DNA from: a virus
IMG/VR virus record: IMGVR_UViG_3300047355_000338
Span: 1 to 37,744 of that record
Direction: 5' to 3' (one strand)
Length of the DNA stretch: 37,744 bases
The translations under genes and the position numbers were made by a program. Shown piece by piece: positions 18,501-26,800 of the stretch; within the stretch, counting starts at the first letter, position 1; each line of letters starts with the position of its first letter. The notes beneath the pieces are model-generated. The model was not told where the DNA came from and ran no database searches. It saw only the letters and a program-made list of their open reading frames with translations.

Positions 18501-20057
18501 ATCTAATTTTGATTTTACTCTTGTATCGGTATAGTAAAGATTACTAGCTTCAGTTACTTGGTCGGTATCAATACCTGTTAGTTCCCCACCTTCTCCTTTG
18601 AATCCTACTGATGAACTTACTTTAGCATCAAATACGAATTGAGATGTATTGTGGTCCCATTGTAATGATTTATTAGCACCATCAATTTCTAATCCTGCTC
18701 CATCTGCAGCTGCTGAATCAGCAGAACCACTTGCAACTGTAATTAATTTATCTTCTATTCTTAATTCTGTTGAAGATATTTCTGTTGAAGAACCTAAAAC
18801 TGTTAAATCACCAGTAATTGTCATATTACCAGTAAATGAACCTGTGTTAAATGTTACATCTGATGTTGTTGATAAATCTTGATTGATTGTATCTAAGTTT
18901 GCTTTATTTGAATGTGAGTGAGATACATCACTTAATAAATCTAATCTACTTTCAAACGATGAAGTTGTAGAATGAATATTTGAAATGTTTATATCAATAG
19001 AAGATGTAAATGTTTCTACATTATCTAATCTTACATCTTGTAAAGCTTGTTCAGTTGTTATAGAACCAGTTTCAGTTGAAAGTTGGTCTAATCTCGTATC
19101 TTGTGCAGCTTGTTCAGTTTCAATAGAACCTGTTTCGGTTGATAATTGGTTTAATCTTACATCTTGTGCAGATTGTTCGGTTGATATAGAACCAGTTTCA
19201 GTTGAAAGTTGGTCTAATCTTACATCTTGTGCAGCCTGTTCTGTTGATATAGAACCAGTTTCAGTTGAAAGTTGGTTTAACCTCACATCTTGTGCAGATT
19301 GTTCAGTAGCAATAGAACCAGTTTCAGTTGAAAGTTGGTTTAATCTATCTTCAAATGATGAAGTTGTAGAATGAATATTAGTAATATTAATATCATTTGA
19401 AGCAGTATATGAATTTAGTGAAGTGTTTAATACTTCATCATCTAAATATGTTTTATCTATTATAGTACCTTGCCAAGTACCTGTTGCAATTGTACCAACA
19501 GTAGTAATTGAACTAGCACCTGTAAATCCTGTCTTATCGGCTGATTCTAGTACTACTTGTGATGAACCACTAAATACACCATCTCCACCTACTTGTAAAA
19601 ATCCTAAATCATCTATTTGTTGTGATGAAGAAACAATACCACTACCATTTAAAGTAATATTATCAATTGATGCAGAAGTTGCATATATGTGTCTCCATTT
19701 TTTTGAGTTTGAACCTAAATCAAAGGTATCATCTGTATCAGGAATAATAGAAGAACTAAGGTCTGCGGATATTACTATATTATCAGTATCTTGGTTTCCT
19801 AAAAATAAATTACCACCTATTGTTAAATCACCTGTAGCAGTTATGTTAGTTGCTAAAATATTAGAACCAGTTATATTACCTGAAATATTTAATGAACCGC
19901 TATTTGATTCATCTAGTTTTGCTAGAATCTTATATTGAGTATTAGAACCACTACCATCACCAACTACAACAGTCTCTATGTCTTTATCATAGAATAATTC
20001 TGATTGTTGTATTGAGCCTGATGGAGTTCCTCTTCGTAGTTTTAAAGTTGCTGCCAT
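15573..20057 (-). CDS. Long tail fibre with C-terminal S74 self-cleaving chaperone
   Basis: The protein is 1494 residues. N-terminal MAATLKLRRGTPSGSIQQSELFYDK is a fibre entry domain. The shaft has [IV]SGSSQ[IV] turns, NLYYTDTRVKSKLD segments and five 21-residue heptad repeats (STETGSI-TEQ-AQDVRL). The C-terminus from about residue 1397 is the intramolecular chaperone (Peptidase S74 family): SSDERLKNNI, YGVIAQEIEKVLPELV and a final coiled coil. In this family the chaperone trimerises the fibre and then cuts itself off with a Ser-Lys dyad five residues apart. S1400 and K1405 fit, so cleavage before S1400 is predicted, removing 95 residues. The start has AGGAAG upstream. The 217-residue gene follows after 13 nt. 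Confidence 0.88.
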   Translation of the reverse strand: MAATLKLRRGTPSGSIQQSELFYDKDIETVVVGDGSGSNTQYKILAKLDESNSGSLNISGNITGSNILATNITATGDLTIGGNLFLGNQDTDNIVISADLSSSIIPDTDDTFDLGSNSKKWRHIYATSASIDNITLNGSGIVSSSQQIDDLGFLQVGGDGVFSGSSQVVLESADKTGFTGASSITTVGTIATGTWQGTIIDKTYLDDEVLNTSLNSYTASNDINITNIHSTTSSFEDRLNQLSTETGSIATEQSAQDVRLNQLSTETGSISTEQAAQDVRLDQLSTETGSISTEQSAQDVRLNQLSTETGSIETEQAAQDTRLDQLSTETGSITTEQALQDVRLDNVETFTSSIDINISNIHSTTSSFESRLDLLSDVSHSHSNKANLDTINQDLSTTSDVTFNTGSFTGNMTITGDLTVLGSSTEISSTELRIEDKLITVASGSADSAAADGAGLEIDGANKSLQWDHNTSQFVFDAKVSSSVGFKGEGGELTGIDTDQVTEASNLYYTDTRVKSKLDNDNIHSGSYLGTATTANLTEGSNLYYTDSRVKSKLDTETVISGSSQVIGILDSLNSYTSSNDSDISNIESTTSSIEDRLDNIETSTGSYLTTVDISDDTNLAVSDTSEVNMILSGDTLSAELIGGVVSGSSQITITESQISDLSHYTDSDVKNKLNTEGVVSGSSFASNHQGSITASINSVSTNVDLGLNTNDSPTFSTLTLSSVAAGGGTDYDALFDVSGLLKKRTLGTSAFFNVSASIADDPNSIPTTKAVNDALIEAGAGDITAVNSTSTISPSATGIVHTQQGTESGGAYGNVGNVVIAIDTGSIHFTAGVDARIPASTSGLVSGSSQIDVTATTNYGSINQYSDSKVKTKLDTDAVLSGSFLSHFPDGVVSGSSQINGTQIQNNEITIVSQNVALGGSISLAAITNGSGIVSGSSQLYSDLDSRYGNELGDGLVSSSEQVVGILDSLNSYTSSNDTNISLVQSRLNNIESNTGSYDDQTNISSLNDYTSSNDNQQGVQDIRIDQLASETGSYLISVDISTDTNLGVSDTSNIDMILSGDTLSANLKGGVVSGSSQIDVTSTTNYSSINQYSDSKVKDKLDTEGVISSSVQISHDDTTGFVANEHIDHSSISVGSGKGLDGGGTIDTNRSIFLDTGSLHFNEGIKKKLDTETVISGSSQVSYTGLSNIPAGIVSGSSQISLTGFDTDDLSEGSSNLYYTDTRVKTKLDAEGVFSGSVPMGGDISGNASNATVDKVKGVSLTSGEVTQLANIGASTISATQWGYLGGSNQNVKTNSDVTFNDINASGDVVISGDFTVLGSATEISTSELSIEDKLITVASGSANSSAANGGGIEVDRGSDANASITWNHSGTRFDINNGIHVTGTIQATDDIIAYASSDERLKNNIQPIKNPIEKINSISGNSFSWNEEKQDIYKGKDYGVIAQEIEKVLPELVTTKENGYKAVKYDKLVSLLIEGIKELSSEIRELKEKNQ
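19032..19346 (-). repeat. Five tandem 63-bp repeats in a fibre gene
   Basis: Five consecutive 63-bp units each encode 21 residues of the form (N/D)QLSTETGSI(x)TEQ(x)(x)QD(x)RL. Twenty-one residues is exactly three heptads, with L/I positions spaced for a coiled coil, so copy number would set shaft length without disturbing the heptad register. Units differ at a few positions, mostly silent or S/A/E/T and N/D swaps. Confidence 0.85.
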
Positions 20058-20081
20058 TAATTTTTCTTCCTAATATATTAC

Positions 20082-20093
20082 ATATAAATATAG
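20082..20093 (-). promoter_or_regulatory. Candidate late promoter, proximal box
   Basis: The coding strand reads CTATATTTATAT, 24 nt before the 1494-residue fibre start. Two boxes 46 bp apart suggest tandem promoters for the next fibre operon. Confidence 0.48.
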
Positions 20094-20127
20094 ATGCACA
20101 GATTTATTGTTAAAACAAATCCATTAC

Positions 20128-20140
20128 TTATATAAGTATA
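20128..20140 (-). promoter_or_regulatory. Candidate late promoter, distal box
   Basis: The coding strand reads TATACTTATATAA, identical to the boxes before the sheath and bS21 genes. It lies 70 nt before the 1494-residue fibre start and directly after the terminator. Confidence 0.5.
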
Positions 20141-20152
20141 TGAAAATGTAAG

Positions 20153-20187
20153 TTAAAAAAAAATCCCCAACCTTTCGGAAGGGGATT
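20153..20187 (-). terminator. Intrinsic terminator after the 947-residue fibre gene
   Basis: On the coding strand AATCCCC pairs with GGGGATT around an inner CC-GAAA-GG hairpin, followed by a run of nine or more Ts. It lies 23 nt after the stop codon and directly before two promoter-like boxes. Confidence 0.87.
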
Positions 20188-20209
20188 AATTTATTTAAGT
20201 ATATTCCTA

Positions 20210-23053
20210 TTAGAATGTACCTCCATCGAGTTCGTTACTCGCAACGAATGATGAACCATTCCATTGAATTACATCACCTGCCGTAGCAGCTGCTACTGAT
20301 TCAAGAGATTTGTTTGAATCAAAGTAAACAAATGAGTTAGCAGTTGCAGCATTGATTCTCAATTCTGCAGTTCCACTTACTGTTACATTTGTACCATCAT
20401 CAGTAATCAATGAATCAACTAATAATCCATTAGAATCAGCTTTAAGTACTGTGTTAGAAGTAGGAGTAGCATTTAATCTTGCTATTTCCTTTTCACTTCC
20501 AAGTGCACCAGCCATCCAATGGTCCTCAGATGCATCCCATAGTAAAGAACCACTTGTAGTTCCATCACCGGTAACATCACTAACTAAAAGTCCAGCATCA
20601 CCTGCACCATCAGCGTAGTTAAGTTCAATAATTCTATCACCAATGTTTACAGTTGTAGAATCGATTGTTGTAGTTGTTCCCTCAACTGATAAGTTACCAG
20701 TTACAGTTACATTACCACTAAGTGTTGGGTTTGTTGGGATTCCAATTGTTACAGTTTGACCAGAAACAGAAGTTTCGATTTCGTTAGCTGTACCAGCGAA
20801 AGTTAAATCTTGTGTTTTTAGTGCAACTGAACCATTACCACTTGAACCACTAATATCTAATGTACTAGCAACACCAGTAAGAGCCGAACCATCTCCAATG
20901 AATGAACCAGTGAAATCAGTTGTTCCACCTACATCACCAAAGTCATCACCACTTATTCTACCACTACCGAAATCAGTTGCCTGATTTGATAAAGAAGAAA
21001 CTACTTGTGCTGAACCAGATATTGTTCCACTTCCACCAGCGATTGTTTCGTAAGTAATAGTTCCACCTAAAGATGTATCAACACCTGCAATTGTAATTCC
21101 ATCATTTGTAAGTGATGAATTAGCAATATTAGATATTGTGTTACTACTTGCATCAATTGTTTTGTTTGTAAGAGTTACAGTTGAAGCTGCAAATGAACTT
21201 GTATAGTTTTCTAACCTACCAGCTCTTTGTTGTAATGCAGTATCTGCAGTTTCAAGTGCACCAGTTGCAGCAGCTAATTCAGCTTGGTCTACGAAATCTC
21301 CACTTACAGAAGATGTAAATGCAGATAGTTGGTCTAATCTTGAATCTTGTCCACTATTTGTAGTATTATTAGATGCAGTATATGCATTTAAAGAAGCATT
21401 TAATACTTCATCATCTAAATTTGCTTTATCAATTGCAGTACCATTCCATACACCAGTAGCAATTGTACCAAGTGTTGTAATTGAACTAGCTCCTGTAAAT
21501 CCTGTCTTATCAGCAGATTGTAATACTACCTGTGCCGAACCAGTTACTACACCAACTCCACCAAATAATACTTCATCAGTAATTGCACCACCAAGAGAAA
21601 CCGAAGTTCCACTAATAGTAATTGCTGAATTTGCTAATTTATCATTTGCAATTGAACCAGCTAATTTATCGTTAGATATTGAACCAGCCAATTGTGAATT
21701 TGTAATTCCTGATACTTGTGCAGAACCAGAGAATACACCATCACCATTTGCAACTAATACTTTAGATTCTGAACCACTTGCTCCAGCAATCCATTGGTTA
21801 GTTGTACCATTCCATAATAATGAACCACTTGCAGGGCCATTTGCATCATGTACTTCTAAACCACCAAGTGCTGCTCCACTACCATTAAGAGCTAAAATGT
21901 TATCTCCTAATACAACAGTAGTTGAATCAACTGATGTAGTTGTTCCTTGTACTTCTAAATTACCAACAACTGTTAAATCGTTTCCGATTGTTACATCATC
22001 AGGTAAACTTAATGTTACTTTTACATCATTACCAACTTTAGTTACTGCAGTTGCGATTTCATTTGCAGTTCCTAAAAATTGTAAATCATCATTGATTAAA
22101 TCTACGTTTTGAGTTCCACTATCACCATCAACAGTTAAGTTAGTTGCTAATCCAGTTAATCCTGAACCATCACCAACAAATGAACCTGTTATAGTTGAAG
22201 TTCCTGCAACATCACCAATCGATGCTCCACTTATTCTACCACTACCAAAATCAGTTGCTTGGTTAGAAAGTAAAGAAACAACTTGTGCTGAACCAGTTAC
22301 TACACCAACTCCACCAAATAATACTTCATCAGTAATTGCACCACCTAATGATACTGAAGTACCACTAATAGTAATTGCTGAATTAGCAAGAGATGAATTT
22401 GCAATGTTTGTAATAGTGTTATCAGGACCATTGATAGTTTTGTTAGTTAAAGTTACAGTTGAAGCTGCGAATGAACTTGTATAGTTTTCCAACCTACCAG
22501 CTCTTTGTGATAAAGCAGAATCAGAAGTTTCTAGTGCTCCTGTTGCTGCAGCTAATTCTGAATTATCTACGAAATCTCCACTAATAGAACCAGTGAATGT
22601 AGATAATTGGTCTAATCTCGTATCTTGTCCACTATTTGTAGTGTTGTTAGATGCAGTATATGCATTTAAAGATTCATTAGAAACACTTGAGTTTGCTAAT
22701 TGAGATGAGCCAGATACTAATCCTGTTCCACCTGTTTCAGGAGATGCTTTAACTTCGATGTTTCCACCTTTGTTAAGGATATAAAGTTTGTTATCATCAG
22801 TATCGTAAAATGGAATACCATCAACATGAGTGTTGTAGTCTGCTCCACTTAAATTCGGTACGGTTGTTCCTTGTAATATTTTGTTTACAGGAGTAGCCGT
22901 TGAACCATCAATACCAACAAATACTAAACTATCACCATTTGCGATTGTTCCTAAACCAGATGAACCTGTTACTACTAAAAGCTCTCCTGCTCTTGTAGTT
23001 GCAGATGATAATCCCTCAAGATTACCTCTTCTGTGCTTAATAATTTGTGCCAT
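20210..23053 (-). CDS. Tail fibre protein with internal module duplication
   Basis: The protein is 947 residues. The N-terminus MAQIIKHRRGNLEGLS is the short entry segment shared with the 217- and 425-residue fibre proteins. The body is repeated modules: ASNNTTNSGQDTRLDQLS plus a LENYTSSFAAS coiled segment occurs twice, AITISGTSVSLGGAITDEVL twice with a third divergent copy, and TGSFVGDGSGLTGL and TGSFIGDGSALTGV as well. VEGTTTTIDSTTVNIGD followed by a GSLLWD segment is nearly the same as in the 425-residue protein. It ends with ASNELDGGTF and has no S74 chaperone. A fibre or adhesin role is likely. It is followed by a strong terminator, so it probably ends the transcript that contains the giant fibre. 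Confidence 0.8.
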   Translation of the reverse strand: MAQIIKHRRGNLEGLSSATTRAGELLVVTGSSGLGTIANGDSLVFVGIDGSTATPVNKILQGTTVPNLSGADYNTHVDGIPFYDTDDNKLYILNKGGNIEVKASPETGGTGLVSGSSQLANSSVSNESLNAYTASNNTTNSGQDTRLDQLSTFTGSISGDFVDNSELAAATGALETSDSALSQRAGRLENYTSSFAASTVTLTNKTINGPDNTITNIANSSLANSAITISGTSVSLGGAITDEVLFGGVGVVTGSAQVVSLLSNQATDFGSGRISGASIGDVAGTSTITGSFVGDGSGLTGLATNLTVDGDSGTQNVDLINDDLQFLGTANEIATAVTKVGNDVKVTLSLPDDVTIGNDLTVVGNLEVQGTTTSVDSTTVVLGDNILALNGSGAALGGLEVHDANGPASGSLLWNGTTNQWIAGASGSESKVLVANGDGVFSGSAQVSGITNSQLAGSISNDKLAGSIANDKLANSAITISGTSVSLGGAITDEVLFGGVGVVTGSAQVVLQSADKTGFTGASSITTLGTIATGVWNGTAIDKANLDDEVLNASLNAYTASNNTTNSGQDSRLDQLSAFTSSVSGDFVDQAELAAATGALETADTALQQRAGRLENYTSSFAASTVTLTNKTIDASSNTISNIANSSLTNDGITIAGVDTSLGGTITYETIAGGSGTISGSAQVVSSLSNQATDFGSGRISGDDFGDVGGTTDFTGSFIGDGSALTGVASTLDISGSSGNGSVALKTQDLTFAGTANEIETSVSGQTVTIGIPTNPTLSGNVTVTGNLSVEGTTTTIDSTTVNIGDRIIELNYADGAGDAGLLVSDVTGDGTTSGSLLWDASEDHWMAGALGSEKEIARLNATPTSNTVLKADSNGLLVDSLITDDGTNVTVSGTAELRINAATANSFVYFDSNKSLESVAAATAGDVIQWNGSSFVASNELDGGTF

Positions 23054-23168
23054 TTTTAATTTTTTCCTTTTTTGTTAAAATGTTAATTTAAAATAATTTT
23101 TTGTTAAATAACCTTTATTGAATTTTACTTATGTAACCATTTGTTCAACGGGAATGTTCCCATAATTA

Positions 23169-23186
23169 AAACACTATATAGTGTTT
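23169..23186. repeat. 18-bp perfect palindrome between fibre genes
   Basis: The sequence AAACACTATATAGTGTTT is a perfect 18-bp palindrome in the 166-nt gap between the 197-residue and 947-residue genes. Next to it, 23150-23161 reads GGGAATGTTCCC, a second short inverted repeat. An operator for a dimeric regulator, or a weak terminator or processing hairpin, are both possible. The rest of the gap is AT-rich, with an AT box (23192-23204) and AAGGAAA before the next start. Confidence 0.5.
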
Positions 23187-23219
23187 GTTACTTTTATAAA
23201 TATGATGAGAATTTTTAAA

Positions 23220-23813
23220 CTAAAAAGTTTCTCCATCTATTTCTACTTTTTGAACTCCACTTATAAAATGAGTAGAGCCTGTACTTACGTTTATACCACT
23301 TGAATTTAAAACAATACCATCTCCTGGGTCTAATTCAAGTACAACATTTCCACTTGATGCACCTCCTGTAATACCTTCATCTGATGTGAAAACTGCAGTG
23401 ATATCACCGCCTCCACCGCCTCCACCTCCTCCTTCAAGAGAAGATAAATCTATTGACATTGATGTTTGAGTAGAACCTACTAAATCTTGTCCAAAAAGAG
23501 TAAGAACAGATGTTCCAGTATCAAATGATGCACTTGTAAATGAACCACTATTGAATGAGAATTCTGCAAAAGTTACTGTATCTTCGAATGTTGAAATGAA
23601 ATCTGCAGGAACAACATCTGCTTTATATAATGAACCACTATCTTGAACATATATTATTTGGTTATCTGAAAATAGGTTAGGAGAAATACCAACTAAGTCA
23701 GAGGAAGCATATACTTTAAATGCTCCTTTAACGAAATCAATATTCATTAAGGCAGTTGTTCCCGCGTTTTTCGTCGCGGTATTTAATCCTAATCTTTCCC
23801 CTATAAATGGCAT
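23220..23813 (-). CDS. Small fibre-associated protein with poly-glycine linker
   Basis: The protein is 197 residues. The N-terminal part (GERLGLNTATKNAGTTALMN, IIYVQDSGSLYKADVVPADF) looks like a virion or fibre attachment domain but is not assigned to a named family. A run of nine glycines near residue 135 separates it from a C-terminal fibre-like part with SDEGITGGASSGNVVLELD. The last residues are EIDGETF, close to the ends of the 217-residue (VDGEEF) and 947-residue (LDGGTF) proteins in the same cluster. It starts 16 nt after the giant fibre gene with AAAGGA before the ATG. Its role could be a connector between fibre segments; this is inference. Confidence 0.65.
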   Translation of the reverse strand: MPFIGERLGLNTATKNAGTTALMNIDFVKGAFKVYASSDLVGISPNLFSDNQIIYVQDSGSLYKADVVPADFISTFEDTVTFAEFSFNSGSFTSASFDTGTSVLTLFGQDLVGSTQTSMSIDLSSLEGGGGGGGGGDITAVFTSDEGITGGASSGNVVLELDPGDGIVLNSSGINVSTGSTHFISGVQKVEIDGETF

Positions 23814-23830
23814 ATTATATTCCTTTCATT

Positions 23831-26800
23831 TTAAAAATTACCTATCGAACCACTACTTGGTATTACTTTAACTCTCATATTTGTTGCAGTACTATTTATT
23901 GCAGCACCTAATACGTGCCACTTATCAAACCCACCTTGTGTTCCATCAACATCAAGTGTGTGAATTACTGATGGAGATGGACCTAAAGGTGCAGATGTTC
24001 CATCAGCATAGTGAACTAAACAATATTCTCCCACAGTACTTCCTCCAAATCCATCTGTCATTGAAGTTGGTACATTTATCATACTTGAACCACTTGGTAT
24101 TACAAATACTGTTTGTACCGCACTTCCCCAACTCATGTTTCCTGCAGATGCAGAAATAATTTCTGCAAAATCTGAACCACTTATCGTTGCCGCAAGTGTC
24201 ATAGTTTTACCACCAGCAAGTGAATATGAACTATCACCTACCGATGTTTTAATTTTGTAATACGGTGATGCAGTATTTGCTGTATAAGCAGTTACTTCAG
24301 GTGGAGTATCACTATTTAAGGTACTCGCACCCATCACCGAGTTATACGCACTCGAATAATTACCATCCGAAGCGTAGTTCGAATAATAAATATATACTTT
24401 ACCAGTATTTGCTGATTGGTCAACTGTTATTGTTTCATTTGATAGTGTTACTGATTCTGAGTAAGTATCTGTTACTACTATGTTGATTGAGTACGTTCCT
24501 GCCTCTAAAGAACCAGTTGGTTGTATCTCAAATGGTGATGTTGAACCACTTACATCAAATTTACCACCATCAGTACCCGCGAGGGTAACTGTAAATGGTG
24601 AATTACTTTCTACATCAGTTACTACCAATGTACCTGCATCTGAATCAGCAACTGCATTATCACTTTCGTAGTTTGATGATGATGTAAACGAAGCAACCGG
24701 TGATTGGTTACCAAATACATTCAAGGTAACTGAACCACTACCAACATTTCCATATTGGTCATCAAATGTTATTGTTGTACTTACTGTATCTCCACTTTGT
24801 GTTAATGAACCACTCAAATCTACTGCTAAAGTTAATCCACCAGTATCATTTATTGCAATTGCCGCATTTGATGATGTGAATGATTGTACTATTGGTGAAC
24901 CAAATGATGGTGAGTAAGATACATCAACATCTCCAGCGTTTCCATTTTCAAATCCAGTCGCATCTCTTAATACCGAACCACTTAATGCAGATTCTATTGC
25001 ATAAACTGCAGTATCACCACTCATTGTACCTGCATCTGCTTGTGTTATTACTAACGAACCACTTACAACTCGTGTATTAAATCCATGTTCATCTTTTAAT
25101 GTTACTTCCCAAGGGTAAGTTCCACTTGGTACTGAAGTATTATTTACATTTAATCTCATATTTGGAGTTGAAACCGATGGTGTGAAATAAGTTGAGTTGT
25201 AACTTGACCAAGTTAAACCAGCATTTGGCATTGAATCACTTTCAGTATCAGATATTGTTAATTCTAATACTTCAACTGAACCAGTTGCTTGGTTTGTATT
25301 TTCAAATTGAGTTGAAAGTGAACTTGTAGTTGGTGCATTGTTTGTAGTTACATTAACTGATATAGAACCACTACCTACATTACCATGTTGGTCTGCCCAA
25401 GTTATATTAGAGGTGATTGAATCTCCACTTGTTTCACTACTTCCACTTATATTTGTTCCTACTGATAAATTACCACTTGCATTTACAGAAACAAATGCAT
25501 TTGATGAAGTAAACTCTTGTACAACTTGTGAACCATAGTTAGGTGAATAAGAAACTCCTAAATCTCCTTGTGTTCCTGTTCTACCATTTGAGTTTGTTAC
25601 GATATTGTTACCATTTACAGCTGATTCTATAACATAGAACGTACCATTTGTTGAAAGAGTACCTAAATCAGCCTCTGCGATTGTTATTTCTCTTTCATAT
25701 TGTGATGTTTCACCAAATTGGTCAAAGATTGAAGCAGTATATGAATAAGTTCCACCATCAAAATCAGATGCCGCAGTTAACTGAACTGAAGAAGTGTTTG
25801 AATTTTGTGGTTCTATGTTAAATTTACCTGCATCTGTTCCACTTAAACTCATACTGAATGGAGTATCTGATTCTTCATCTGTAATTGTTAGTGAAACCAT
25901 TAATGCACTTGATGTTGCTTGGTTTGTATTGTAAACTCCACTATTATTAGTGAACGAAGCACTTGGATGTGAGTTTCCAAATACATTTACTGTTAAACTA
26001 CCACTACCAACATTACCATAGTTATCTTGGAATGTAATATCAGATGAAATTGTATCACCTGAACTTGTAAGTGAACCGCTTATATCAACTGCAAGGGTAA
26101 GATTACCACTTGAATCAATATCTATCGATGGATTTGATGAAGTAAATGATTGAACACTCGGAGTTCCATCTGAACCAGAGTATGAAACAGTTAATTGAGA
26201 GGTATTACCACCTTCAAAGCCAGTTGCATCTCTCAATGAATCATTATTTCTTGCTGATTCTATAATATGAGAGGTTGTATCTCCACCAAGTGTACCAGTA
26301 TCGGTTTGATTGATTGAAATCGTGTTACCTATGTAATCTGAAACTTCACTATAAGAATCAGATACTCTTAGGTTATAAGTTATGGTCCCTGCAGATAAAT
26401 TCTCATTTGCTCTAATGTATAAAGAAGATGAATTTGAGTTTGTATAATTGAGATTGAGTTTCCCCGCATCAGTACCAGATAAAGAAGCAGAATAAGGAGT
26501 ATCACCTTCAGTGTCAGTTATCGAAACAAGAACCAAGTTTGTATTTGTTGTTGCTAAATTTGTATTTAGATTAGAATTTTGTAATGTGAACGATGCACTT
26601 GGGTGATGGTTGTGTACTATATCTACATTTAAGTTATCAGTCGTTATTGTACCGAAAGTATTAGTAAATGTAATTACAGAATCCAATGAATCATCACTTT
26701 GTGTTACAGAACCACTTAAATCAACTCCTAATGATAAATTACCACTGCCATTTATTACAATTGCTGGATTTGATGATGTAAATGTTCCACTTTGATTTGA

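Noticed and set aside
19032-19346. CRISPR array
   Set aside because: The 63-bp repeats are directly adjacent, without unique spacers, and encode an in-frame heptad repeat.
18985-19374. Plus-strand frame with regularly spaced cysteines
   Set aside because: The pattern is the antisense reading of the five 63-bp fibre repeats, and the real coding strand is clearly the minus strand.
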